Positions 30,184-42,000 of a stretch of DNA of 64,000 nt are shown here, one piece after another. A program made the translations under genes and the position numbers. Numbering within the stretch: the stretch's first letter is position 1; every line of letters begins with the position of its first letter. Origin of the DNA: Nitzschia sp. pyKryTriq1 (lineage: Eukaryota; Bacillariophyta; Bacillariophyceae; Bacillariales; Bacillariaceae); the NCBI GenBank assembly GCA_956465555.1, contig OY101119.1:434001-498000 (forward strand). The letters run 5' to 3'. The notes under the pieces are model-generated. The model had not been told where the DNA came from, did no database searches, and was given only the letters and a program-made list of their open reading frames with translations.

Positions 30184-33100
30184 CTATGCCAACCCCAAGG
30201 CTTTGAGACGCTCGGCATTCCTGGCCACACGCTCGGCACGAGCCTTTTCGTACTCGCTCATCTCAATCTCATCCTCACTATCCTCGATATCCTCTTTGTT
30301 CGCACGTTTCTTGCGCATTAGTTCCCGCAGATCCAAGACTTCGTAGGGCTGCAAATTGGCAGCATCCCAATAGTAAATATCATTGGTCAACACCACTCCC
30401 GATGAAAAGTCCGCATTCATGTCTTCTATGGCAGTCAAATGACCGGACTGAATGAGTCCCCGAAGGACCCAGCGCAAGGCGGGGACCACAAAGGGAGAGC
30501 GAATCTCCCAAGAGACTTCATCCCAGCTGGAAATAGGGACCACTCGCCCCATGTAGGGTGGAAAGGATCCATTCGAGTAGACACCAAAGCCTTGTTCGTT
30601 GCCCCCTTCCTCGTCGGGGAAAATGAGGTTGGAGTACGACTGATAGAGCTTGGAATAGTATTCTTCGTGCAGCTTTTCAGCGTGCACTTCGACTTCGTAC
30701 CGAGTCGACGGCAGCACTTTCATAATGTCGATCTTGCTACTAAAATCCGTGTCGGTGGGCAGATCGTTGAGAAAGTACTCAATCCGCGAACCGCCTGTAG
30801 ACTTCGTTCGACCATTGCTGCTGCTGTTGCCAGTCGGCGCATCATGGGCGCGAGTCGAACGGCGGAGATTTGCCGACTCGTTGGCCTCTACGACCTTTTG
30901 CAATTCCAACAATTCGGCCATTTCTTGAGCGCGTTTCTTGGCTGATACAGTCACTTCTACCGTTTCGTCCACGGCGGCCACAGTAGTGCCAGTCGACAAT
31001 CGACAGCTCCAACGGGGAGGAAGGGAAAAGGACGAGGGGCTCAAATTGATTGGCAAATTAGCAAAGGGTCCACGAAGATTCGAAGCCTCGCGCAAGGTGT
31101 TTTGTAGACGGATGGGGTGCTCAATGGCGCGTGCGGCGAACTCATCCTTTTGGGCGCCCCCGCGAGCGGACGAGTGTTTTCTCTTGCGACTCTTTCGGCC
31201 TCCTTCAAAGTCATCGTCGTTGTCACTCTCGTATTCGTACATGTCCACGTCGGAGTCGTCGTCCACGTAAACACTTCGTTTCTTTCGAAAGCGACCAGCA
31301 CCACTCAACTTTTGGTCGGCAGTCTGAGACAACTCTGCAATCTTCTTGAGAACGTTCTTTTTGAGGTGTGCCGCAGCTTGATAGATCCAATCGTCTGGTG
31401 GATTGAAGAGCATAGCATTGTCGAAAATGCGTTCCATGTCTTTGCGGAAGGGACCGTTCAGCATGCGCGAGGTCGGACTGATTCCCATTGTCTGGCCCGG
31501 CAAAATACTCGAATATTGGCCGTTTTCGAGCTTTTCCTGCATGGTGGAAAGGTCCATTGGATGTTTGACAACCTGCGGGTAAGTCGGAATGTTCAATGCC
31601 ACTGGATCAACAGGTACCGCAAACGGCGCGGCCTTGCTCTGCCGACCCAACCAGTTAAGAACAAACTCGCACTGTTGATGCGCTTCGGATCCCGGGTGAA
31701 AGTCAAATTGCTCAATCGAGTACCAAGTAGTCGATTCTCCTACGGGTTGGCAAACGTAAGATGCCGTGTCCGCTCGGATGTCGAGCGATGCCCAAAAGGC
31801 CTCCCTGGAGTCTCCCGATTCGGGAAGCACCAAGATTCGGTATTCTACCTCGTCATCGTCTTCGAGCACGACATTGTCGTATCCGACGATTCTTCCATGA
31901 ATATCCTTAGTAGCAGTGTTTCCCTCTTCCGCGTCGACAGGAATCAAAGTCACGTGGTCACCGGAGGCTCCGGAAAACGGGTTGCCATCCGATGCCGTAA
32001 TCGCTCGGTGCTTCAACTCGAGCTCGGCCGCTTTTATTCCAGCATGGACTTGAGCCTCCGTCAAAAGCAAAATTGTCTCTTGCTCGGGCCAAGATTCGCC
32101 AGGAGGAGGAACGGGAACAGCTCGAAAGCGCATCCGTCTTTCCTTGGAATCGGGCTCCTCCTTATCGTCGGCATCAGATTCAATCGACTTGGAATAGTCT
32201 TTGATGGCGTACCAAAAACAAGGAGTCATATCAGTAGAGTTGCCATTCGCGACAGCAGGTCGAAAGATAATTTTTTTTAGCAAGTCGTGGCCCGATGTGT
32301 GCCATTCAATGCTGGAGGGATCTTCAAAGTCAGCAGCATCCCCCGACTCCGTGGAACCAGGACGTTCATCTGCTGCCGTGGCGATGATGGTGACAGGGAT
32401 TTCGGCGAGGTGCTTGGTGACCAGTCTTCTCAGTTGCAGCTCCGCAGCATGAAGACCTTGAATGTATTTGATCAAACCCTTTTCTTCGGCTGATAACTCC
32501 TTTGGTTGCGTTTCGGTGGTGATTTCTTCCACGATCTCCGGTACTGGTGGTGGAATAATCAGCAGTGGTTGCTTTGCCAAAGATTGGATGAGACCAGAAT
32601 CACTCAAGTCCGCATCCACGGACTTTCGAAGAAGAAGATTTCGTTTCCACACCAACTTTCCAACAGCCACACGACTGCGTCTAATGGGGTCGCTTGAATC
32701 TTCCGCGACGAGAGCCTGGAGTCGAAGCAGGGTCTGGAATCGGTTTGTCTTAACCAAACGAATCAATGCATCCATGAGCTGCTTTTGGGTCAGTTGAGAT
32801 TGGTTTCCGTAAAAAACTCCATCGGAAGCGGTTGCCGCTGCTCGTCGAGCGGTACGCCGTCTCCCTGAGGTTCCCTCGCTTTCTTCGAGACTTTTGGCCA
32901 AGGCTTCGTCGTCTTGTGATGTATCCGTTTGGGAGGCGGATGTCACAACAGCAGCATCGTTAATCGCCGGCTCGGCTGTGGCAGCGGTACAGTTGGCCTT
33001 GACCCATTCGGCAATCGCATCATGCCATGATGGCCATTTGGAGTATCCTTCGTGGATTCCTTTGTGTCTCCACTTGCTCCACGCCTTTTGTTCTTTGAAT

Positions 33101-35175
33101 TCAAGCTCTTGCAAAACCAGTTCTTCATGCCGTTGCACTTGCATCGTATTTTCCTCGTCCCCGATAACATCCAGGGCGAATTTGCATCGACTAAAGGCTT
33201 GAGCTTCCATCTTTTGAAGTTCACTGTATGTTTCTTCCGAGACACACTTCAAGACGACCTTGCCAGGAGGGTAGTCCGGGGTCTCTTGGTCCAGTACGAC
33301 TTGATCCACTGTGGACAATGATTCGGTTTCCAATCCAAGCCCTGAACTTCGCTTGTTAAATCTGACTCGTAAGATAATGTCGGCCATAGCTTTTTGAATA
33401 TCCTCCCCAGTCAATGCCTTTGGTCTGGATAGGTACTCGAGCAAGGAGGGAAAGGTTGGCTTGAGGTAGGGATTGTCGTAGAAGACAGCCTGCTGGATAT
33501 CTTCTTCGCTCTCTTTCGCCTCATCTTCCGACCCTTCCTCTGCATCCTCTGCATCCTCTTCACCCCCCATGGATTCGTCGGAGACCGGGCTCAAGTTGCC
33601 TTTTCTTTCCTTCTCGACATCTTCCAACTCCTCGTCTTCTTCGTCTTCCTCAATGGCATCTTTACTTCCATAATCGTCATCATCATCGGGCTTGTTCTCC
33701 GACTCTTCATCGTCTTCGTCGTCCTCCAGAAACTCTTCCACTTCCATGGTGTCCCCATTAGTTTCTGCTGCCGATTGCTTCTTGGGGCTCTTCTTTTTCT
33801 TGTCCGGTTTGGGCAATGCTTCCTTTGGTGTGGCTTCTTCCGAGGCTTTCATTTCCTCGTTGTCCTTCACCTCTTCATCAAGCTCGGTTTCTTCTTCTTG
33901 GATTAATTCCTCTTCGTCCTCTTCTTTCTTTTCCTCTAAAGCCATACCCCCCTTCCCCGCCGCCATTTCCTCTAGTTGTTCGATCCACCACATGGCCACC
34001 CTTCCTCCCTGTTGTACTGGAGTCGGTTTCGGCACCATGGGAGGTGGAGGAGGTTTGGGTTGTCGGAGGGACCGTCGTTGAGTCGACGCAGCGATCAAGG
34101 AGACGGGTGGCGGAGGCGGTGGAGGCTGTTGAGCGACTACGTAGCGATGGGCCCATTGGCATCCCTGTCGTACACGATGGGCAAGAGAGGAGGGAGTCAT
34201 GAAGACTTTTTGTTCGGGTTCCGTCGCCGTTGTATCGGTGGCAGTAGGAGCCTTGAGGTAACTCGAGGGATTGGACGTATAATAGAGGGGCGGGTGCGGA
34301 TCTTGTTTGCCAATGGTCTTGCTGCTCGTGCCTTCTTCAGCCATTCCTTGTTGTTGTTGACTTATCGCCAAGTTGGTTTGCAAAGCTTCTTCCATGGCAG
34401 CATACAAGAGCAGAGTAGAAACGAGTTGATTGGATCCAAGTTCGAGATCCAACTGTTCTTGATAACGAGTTTGAATATGATCCAAGGCCCACTGAAGATT
34501 TCCGATGGGAGGGGTTTCCATGTCGCTTGCCATCCATTCGTCGTGGCACAGGACGGCGTCGTCGTCGGTGCTACTCCTCCATTCAACTGTATATCGAGGT
34601 GGAAGGCGTCCGGAAGCTTCTTGTACCGCCACAACCTCGCCAGGAAGAGGTACAATCTGACCCGAAGGTAACACTTTGGTTTGTTCAACCAGACGTCCCA
34701 TATTCGGATCCTTGGGTTCACCGATATCCTCCTCAGTGATGGGTTCCTCTGCTGTGGATGATGCTTGGACTGGTGCCGCAGGTGTTTCTTCATCCTTGGA
34801 CTCTTCTTTCGCAGCCGCGGGTGCTGGCTCCGTCGCACTAGAAGCCGCGGCGGGGGGAGACTTGGGATCCTCCACTTTGATGGATATTTTGGTGACATTC
34901 TCGGTCGATAGTGGCGCGTCCCCGGAGGCTTCTTGGGTGTCATTTTTCTCCTCACATTTTGGAGCTTCGGCCAACGAGGGTGAGGCGTCTGCCGATGAAG
35001 GTGCTCCGGTAGGCTCCGGAGGAGCGTCGGTTTGCGGCGCCGCGTTTGGAGGCTCTTGTGGGGAAGTCTCTGGAGGCGAATTCTTTTCTTCTTGTTTCAC
35101 AGTTCCATTGGTATGTTCGGACGCTGGGACGGCACCCGACGGAGTTTCGGTGGATGGGGCATCAGGCTCGGCCAT
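30184..35175 (-). CDS. Large bromodomain nuclear protein
   Basis: A single exon of 1663 residues. Residues 1-180 are Pro/Ala/Glu/Ser disordered. A segment near 190-275 (VVAVQEASGRLPPRYTVEW) looks folded. Residues about 425-560 are strongly acidic with Lys clusters (KKKKSPKK). A single bromodomain lies near 1165-1282: AVPVDPVALNIPTYP, VVKHPMDLSTM and the Asn-containing DNAMLFNPPDD that reads acetyl-lysine. Basic nuclear-type stretches follow (GRKSRKRKHSS). The last 200 residues are conserved-looking (WEIRSPFVVPALRWVLRG, DIYYWD) and end in an Arg/Glu-rich helix. It resembles BRWD/PHIP proteins around the bromodomain, but no WD40 repeats are present. A chromatin role is inferred. Confidence 0.82.
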   Translation of the reverse strand: MAEPDAPSTETPSGAVPASEHTNGTVKQEEKNSPPETSPQEPPNAAPQTDAPPEPTGAPSSADASPSLAEAPKCEEKNDTQEASGDAPLSTENVTKISIKVEDPKSPPAAASSATEPAPAAAKEESKDEETPAAPVQASSTAEEPITEEDIGEPKDPNMGRLVEQTKVLPSGQIVPLPGEVVAVQEASGRLPPRYTVEWRSSTDDDAVLCHDEWMASDMETPPIGNLQWALDHIQTRYQEQLDLELGSNQLVSTLLLYAAMEEALQTNLAISQQQQGMAEEGTSSKTIGKQDPHPPLYYTSNPSSYLKAPTATDTTATEPEQKVFMTPSSLAHRVRQGCQWAHRYVVAQQPPPPPPPVSLIAASTQRRSLRQPKPPPPPMVPKPTPVQQGGRVAMWWIEQLEEMAAGKGGMALEEKKEEDEEELIQEEETELDEEVKDNEEMKASEEATPKEALPKPDKKKKSPKKQSAAETNGDTMEVEEFLEDDEDDEESENKPDDDDDYGSKDAIEEDEEDEELEDVEKERKGNLSPVSDESMGGEEDAEDAEEGSEDEAKESEEDIQQAVFYDNPYLKPTFPSLLEYLSRPKALTGEDIQKAMADIILRVRFNKRSSGLGLETESLSTVDQVVLDQETPDYPPGKVVLKCVSEETYSELQKMEAQAFSRCKFALDVIGDEENTMQVQRHEELVLQELEFKEQKAWSKWRHKGIHEGYSKWPSWHDAIAEWVKANCTAATAEPAINDAAVVTSASQTDTSQDDEALAKSLEESEGTSGRRRTARRAAATASDGVFYGNQSQLTQKQLMDALIRLVKTNRFQTLLRLQALVAEDSSDPIRRSRVAVGKLVWKRNLLLRKSVDADLSDSGLIQSLAKQPLLIIPPPVPEIVEEITTETQPKELSAEEKGLIKYIQGLHAAELQLRRLVTKHLAEIPVTIIATAADERPGSTESGDAADFEDPSSIEWHTSGHDLLKKIIFRPAVANGNSTDMTPCFWYAIKDYSKSIESDADDKEEPDSKERRMRFRAVPVPPPGESWPEQETILLLTEAQVHAGIKAAELELKHRAITASDGNPFSGASGDHVTLIPVDAEEGNTATKDIHGRIVGYDNVVLEDDDEVEYRILVLPESGDSREAFWASLDIRADTASYVCQPVGESTTWYSIEQFDFHPGSEAHQQCEFVLNWLGRQSKAAPFAVPVDPVALNIPTYPQVVKHPMDLSTMQEKLENGQYSSILPGQTMGISPTSRMLNGPFRKDMERIFDNAMLFNPPDDWIYQAAAHLKKNVLKKIAELSQTADQKLSGAGRFRKKRSVYVDDDSDVDMYEYESDNDDDFEGGRKSRKRKHSSARGGAQKDEFAARAIEHPIRLQNTLREASNLRGPFANLPINLSPSSFSLPPRWSCRLSTGTTVAAVDETVEVTVSAKKRAQEMAELLELQKVVEANESANLRRSTRAHDAPTGNSSSNGRTKSTGGSRIEYFLNDLPTDTDFSSKIDIMKVLPSTRYEVEVHAEKLHEEYYSKLYQSYSNLIFPDEEGGNEQGFGVYSNGSFPPYMGRVVPISSWDEVSWEIRSPFVVPALRWVLRGLIQSGHLTAIEDMNADFSSGVVLTNDIYYWDAANLQPYEVLDLRELMRKKRANKEDIEDSEDEIEMSEYEKARAERVARNAERLKALGLA

Positions 35176-36082
35176 GTTACCACTCTAGAGTACGCTGGAT
35201 CGAAGCAGAGGGATTCCAGAAAATTGGATGGGCAAAGTCTTGGACTTCCACAGCACGACTTACACGAGGGGAGAGGTAAGGTTTGGATGCAATGAATAAG
35301 GAAAGAGTCAGCTGTTTGGGTTTCAATAGACCTTTCAGACCAACATGTAACTGGACGCCAATGGCTCCATCATGGCAATGCACTGGGTGCACCCTCTCTC
35401 TTCTCGCTTGCTTATTATTGGAGGGAGCAGGCAAAAAAGCACACGCGAGGGGCCGCCGATGGAGCTCTGCGGTGGGGAACAGCGCGTCAATAACATACCG
35501 TAGTACCGCGGTACAAACTATGTACCTTCGATGGCAATGCCGGACTAGGGTCGGACGGCGAAACAAAAAATCCTCGTGGGTACCGGTACAGGGTACAGTA
35601 CGTACGAGTAGACGGCCAGGCAGAGTTGGGCAGAGCTGATGATTTCTTTCGCCACATGCATCATGTCACACATAAAACAACGCGCATACCGGCCCTCCAA
35701 CGACTTTGGCGATTTCCCACGTTTCTTGTATCAAACACGCGCCAACCAGCCTTTTCACGCGCCGAACGCATCATATGCATTCTTCAGACCAAAAATAACA
35801 TTTCCCTAAACAACCATGTCGAGAGTTCGTCAACGCACCTGTCGACCCAAACGGTCACATGTTGTTTGGTGGGACCCGACCACACACAACACAAACCAAA
35901 AACAAAGATCGAAGCACGAAAGACGAAACAAGTTGCTCTATCGTAGCAATTGTATGTATCGACGCTTCGTCGTCTATGCTACTCGTTCCACCATCCATTG
36001 ACAATAACAACAACACCAACTAACTACAGACATCAGTCAGTAACAACAACCAATTTACAACAACATCCAAGCGACTCAGACC
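35176..36082. promoter_or_regulatory. Divergent intergenic region
   Basis: It separates the bromodomain gene (leftward) from the formin gene (rightward). A GTAC island lies at about 35500-35610 (GTACCGCGGTAC and relatives). The last 90 bases before the formin ATG are CAACA-rich, as expected of a 5' leader. Confidence 0.45.
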
Positions 36083-39000
36083 ATGGCGGCAAGGTCAAGC
36101 CGCTTCACCCATGTCTCCCTCGGGAGTTTGGAGGACAAGATTCAGTTAAGTGGACGACAGCTGCAACTTTTGGAACAGCGTCGCCAACGATTGGACAACA
36201 AGAATAATAATAGCAGCAGCAATGGGAACAACATGCTCTACAACAAGCTCATGTCGACTAATACAACTAATTCAAGGCTGGAACCTGTCAAGGAGCCAGT
36301 CGGCAATGATCATCGATCCTTGGGTCTGGAAGGCACCGAGACGGCGCCGACCACTTCATGGGGATCATCGGCGTCGGAGACGAGTTCCGCGGTGGCATCG
36401 AGAAATTCGGGAACAAAGGTTTCGGTTGCCGGATCGAGAAGCTCAGCAGGTGCGAAAGAGCCTCAAAAGGCGTTTTATGGACAGGAAGTGCTCAGACCAA
36501 CCAAGGAGAGGAAGAAATTCTACGACGATGAAGGCGCCAGCTACTATGAATCCATGTCAGAAGCATCCAAATCATCGATTGTTTCGGCTTTATCCGGCAA
36601 GAACCTGGAGACCGCATCCACCGCTTTGACGGAAGGTCTTACCAAAAGCAGTAGTCATGAATCTTCTCGTTTGAGCGAAGCAAATATTGAGCCCGAGGCA
36701 GCCTCGGAGGCGCCACCAGCGAAGGAGTCTGTCCATTCCAATGGCACCCACAAGGAGATTGATATGAAGGCACATCTGAAGAAGCGGTTGTTGGCAAATA
36801 TGGCGGAAAAGCGCAAAGATCAAGGAAAATCGGTTGTTCCCTTGACCAAGTCTCAGGATAAACGACAGTCGCTCGGTCTTAACAGACCCAAGAATAATAG
36901 CGCTTCGGATGATCATCAGCGAGCTTTCTTACGAAACTTGATGCAGTCAGCGTACAGGCCAAAGGAGGAGCCGCCAAAGCCCAAATTGGCCTTACCCAAG
37001 CGTGAGTCCGCCGCCAATTCTGTCACTCGATCGGGAACCACGTCTTCGTCCGCTTCAGCTGAAGATAAGGCCATTATGAGGAAAGTGCTGGAAAGATCTC
37101 GCAAGAAGAAGGCATCAAGCAATCATTCTCGATCGCAGAGCTTTGTCAAGGCTTCCACTTCTCGAATGAAGAAAATGTTGACCCCTCGAAGATCGCCTCG
37201 GAGCCAAACATCCGATGAATCTGCCAACGACGAGAGATCATTCGTGGAGCCTCGCCGATCCCTTACACCTCAGAAGATGCACCGAAGCCCGGCTAGAAAA
37301 GCGCCACGGCGAGAGAAGAGCAATCGGTCGTCACCTCGCTTGTTGACTGCAGTCTCCCGCTGGTCGGGTGGCGGTTCTCGCGCAGATGATGAAGCAGAAT
37401 CGCCGAAGGAAACCATCAAACGAGATATTTCGGAGTCCTCCACCACGGAAGATATGAGTGACTCAGGAAAACTCTCAGTAGGAAACCTTGAGTTTCCTAG
37501 TAATAAGACAGCCCCGTCAGGAGAAATGAGTGAAAATGCACAGATCGCGGTCCGCATCCAGCGGCAGGCGACTGACGTGAGTGCTCTTTCGCGAAAATCT
37601 AGCGTTGAGCTTGCTGTTGAAACGCCTTTACAGCGTTGCCTGAAAGAATCAATGACTTTTGATGATGAATGCGCATCCAATCGATACTCTATCATGTCCT
37701 GTCCGAGTATGTTGAACGAAGACGAAGTTGAGATTGAAGTTTCAAAATCGCACGCTCGGGCTGTCACCGAGTCGTTGATGGAACCTGTTGACTTGGATTC
37801 TCCCAAGTTACATCTGACCGATAATTTTAAGAGCTCTCCAAAAGCAAATATGCCGCCCGCGATTTCTGAGTGTGCGGAGCTCGAGACTACGGTAGATGAA
37901 GAGGAGCCTGAAGGATATGCTGAATTCGTTGCCACTTTGAAGGCTGAGGTTGCTGGCTCTCATTCGCTTCTCTGGGAAAGTTTCCATGGCCTGTTTCACG
38001 AGAATGAAGCTCCCCGTCCTCTGTCAACGCAGACAACAAGCCGTTTCGACGATAAAACCAAGGACGTTGTAAAGAACATGAGCACTTGGGTGAAGAAGAA
38101 TCATCCAGTCGTCTGTACTAGTGGGGCTCAACTTGCCAATGACAAGACAGTGCGAGAGAACCCCGTGACCACACCTGTATTTGGTCAGCATTTGCTCAGG
38201 TCCAGTAAAGACTCACCTCACGGAAGTGTCAACAGTAATTTCGATGGCTACGATTCCGATAAAGAGAACGGTGCAGCGATCATGCAAGTGCCCTCTACTG
38301 ATGCCAGTAGCATCAACGGGGGTGGCGTAGAAATTGAGGTCACATTGGGACAGTTTGTTCGGAAAAGCGTATCAAACGTACTGGAAAAGAACCGCCCTGT
38401 GATCAAGCCTCTCAAGGGTGTGATGAAACATAATACCTTCAAGCCCATTGTCGCCTCACAAGTCACACCGCAGAATGGAGCTATGACGACGACTGATGGT
38501 GCTCCATGGTCGGGAGTCAAGCTGCGATCAGTCACGGATGCCAATAAATCTGAAGCATCTAATTCTTCTATTCCTTCTTCATGGGCGAAAGTGAAGCTCA
38601 GACCAGTTTCTGTCAAGTCTGAACATACGAAAAAGTCTGAGGGTTTAACAACAGCAGAACAGGACGATGAAGCAGATGATTCGTCCAACTTCCGCCGTAT
38701 CCTGGTCTCCAAGAAAAAGCCTGCTGGCGAATCGTCTGCAAAGAAACAGACCCCGAAGAAAACAGATGAGCCCGACGTCATTGAAATCATTGACCTGGCA
38801 AATGCTCCCTCCACCGAAGAAAACCCCATCGATCTTGCGAATGTTCCTTCTAATGAAGAAGACCCCATTGATCTGACGACGAAGTCGAACGAAGACATGC
38901 CTATCGATCTGACCTGTGCCGCGACACCGAAGACTGTCACCGACCTGCAAAGTCGTGCGGACACGAAGGCAACTGGTGTAACCATCGATGGATCAGTTCT

Positions 39001-42000
39001 GGTCTCTCTCGCGCCCGAACCCAACTCTGAACCAGTCAAGATTCTCATTGGCAAGAGGGGACTTGTGAAAATAAGATCAAAGCCAGGCGAGACCAAGGCT
39101 CGAGTTATCTGGAGGCTAGATCTTGAAGACGTGCGATCTGCTTTGCTTGATCTAGCATCGTTCAAGGTCAAGCTGCTTCTTGATTCGAGCGATGACAACA
39201 AGGACCTTGCATTCTCCACCTCTGAACAATGTATGAGATTTGCAAATGCACTTCACGAAATGACCAGCGCAGCAACACCAGAAGACCTCACAGAGGCAGT
39301 GTCTTTGGCAGAAGAGTCTGTATTTGTCGAGCAGCTTAACGAAGAAGAGCAACGCGTGTTGGAAGAATTTCGTCAAAACAAGAAAGAGGCTGAAGCTCTC
39401 GCACCACTTTTCCCTATCGATACTTCTGAAAGACCAATGAGTGTCATCAATGCAAGCGCAAGTGGGCTCTCAAGTCCTTTGTCCGAAATCTCTGGACCTG
39501 GATCAGCTCTTTCGAGCGCAGACCTACGCATTGCACAGTCCTTTCAGAAAATGCTCAAACTTGGAATTCCGAAGGAGGCCGTAAGACACAAGATGTACAA
39601 AGAGGATATCGATGCTAAGATCGTGGACTTTGTGCTTGGTGCCGAAGGCGGGGTAGAGGCTTCCTCAACGAATGAAGACGTTTCCGGTATTGAACCGTTG
39701 GACGCCGAAGAGGAAAAGCTTGCAGCTGGGTACAAACGTATGCTGGCAATGAGAATCCCACCTGAGGCTGTGCGTCATAAGATGGAAAAGGATGGGGTTG
39801 ACAACAAGATTGTACGCGCGGTTTTCGGGGAGGTAGCTCATGAGCCCAAAGACGCAAGCCACGAGTTGGGAAGTGAAACAACTCTGTCGGTGGATGAAGA
39901 AAACGTTGCAGCTTCTTATAGAAAGATGCTCAAGATGATGATCCCCGTGGAAGCTGTCGAGCACAAGATGAAGAAAGACGAAGTTGACCCAAAGATTATT
40001 GCGGCTGTTGTAGGAAAGCCGAAACCCGACCCCGTGCCCACAAAATCATCTGTACCAACTTTGTCCGATGAGGAGGAATCTGTCGCATCTTCCTACAGAA
40101 AGCAGCTTGGCTTACGCATTCCGAAGGAAGCGATCAGGCAGAAGATGGAAAGCGAAGGAATTTCCAGAAAAATTATTGCGTCCGTCCTTGGAGAGCAATT
40201 AACAGTCGAAGACACAAAGAAGGGTTCAATGAAGAAGGGAAAGCAAGGTTTTCACTGGAAACCATTAGAACCAACGGAAAACCTGAAGAACAGCGTTTGG
40301 TCGAAGGCTTCGTTTGATAGTGGGTTTCTCGATGACGATGCGACTATCTCTAGCCACGTCGAGCAATTTCAAAAGAAGCCCGAAACTGACGACGCCTCGC
40401 GAGCCACTGTGAAGAGCTCCTCTTCCTCAAAGGACAAAGCAAAGTTGATCGATTTGACCCGTGCGAATAACCTTGCAATTACGTTGAAAGCTTTCAGCGA
40501 ATTTCCACAGCAAGAGCTCGCTCAAATCATCGAGTTCGTTGACCCTTTTGCAAAGATCAAGGGAGACCGTGCCTTATTCATGAAAGATCTTCTTCCAGCA
40601 TCTGCCGAAATCAAGGTAATCAAAAGCTACAAGGGAGACGAAGATCGGTTGGTGCCCGCCGAGAAGTGGTTTCGTCAAATTATCCACATCAAACGAATTG
40701 AAGAAAAGATTCACGTTCTTCGTACAATGGAATCTTTCCGTAATGAAGCGATTGCCTTGGGTGAGACGTTTCTACGACTTGCCAATGTTTGCAACCAAGT
40801 CATGAACAGTGAGAAGCTCCCCGATCTCCTCGAAATGGTGCGACAAATAGGCAATCGGATGAACGGGGATGGAGGCCAGGAGGCTGCTGGATTCAAACTT
40901 GATTTCCTCCCTAGACTCGCTCAGACAAAGGGAAGCGATAAGAAGACGACTGCTCTGGATTTGGTAGTGATGATCTTCAATCAGCGAGGGCACCGAGAAG
41001 CACTTTTATTGAGCAATGATTTTCCGGATTGCTTTGAAGCAAGCCGAATGCAGGTTGGCGAATTGATGTCTGATGTGGGGATGCTAAGTGCTGCGATACG
41101 CAAGTGTCAAAAGGAGCTCGATCACTTGAAGAAGGAAGCCGGGAAACCATCTTGCACCCGTTCTACGATTCCCTCAGACTCTCATAGCGATTCGGGGGTA
41201 GATAAAGCCACCGCAAACAAGTCGACGCGATCAATCGAAGATGAAGTTCGTACCGAAGTTTCAAACATGCACGAAGAACTTTTTGCAAAACGGGCCGAAT
41301 TCATCAAATCTGCTCTCAACAAAAGTCAGCCTTCGGACGAATGCTCTCCATCGGCTCGTCAAGTTGAAGCACACTCGAAATCCCCACGATATAGTTCCGA
41401 GAAATCATACAGTCAGGAAGGGGCAATCAATCGCATCGAGAAATTCATTGAGGAGGCTCAAATCACATTCCACGAACTTGAAGCAAATCGGGATAGAGCT
41501 ATTGCTGCTTGCAAGGAGTTTGCTGAGTTTTTCTGCGAATCAGGAGGGGAAAAGATGGCGCCTACCTTGCTTGGAATTCTTTCCGAGTTTGCCAACAATC
41601 TCAATAAAGCGTTGCAAAAGTACGACCATCAGCAAAGAGCTGAGGCGAGGAAGAAAGCCAACCAAGAGAAGAATCCTCAAAACAACGAGCAAGTCGACAG
41701 TGCTAAATCGCACAATAAATCCGCCAGATCGTCCACACACACGGAAAAGAAATCTTTGGTGTTGATGGTCAACGAAATGCTGAAGATTGCAGGAGATAAG
41801 CAGAAGGCCGACTTCATCAAGGGTGTCGTCTACGAGCACCCTGACTCGAGATTACAGCAGATCTATGAAGCTGAAAAGGCACTTGGGAAACCAATTGGTT
41901 CCCCTGCGACCGCAAGAAGAAATATTCTTCACAGCATTGAGCAACGCAGACATCTCAATGGCCCCCACGACGATTCTCAAGTAGCACTATCTGAACTGGC

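Noticed and set aside
31117-32280. 387-codon plus-strand frame inside the bromodomain gene
   Set aside because: It is antisense to a gene with a clear bromodomain and shows no family signature; a shadow of the real frame.
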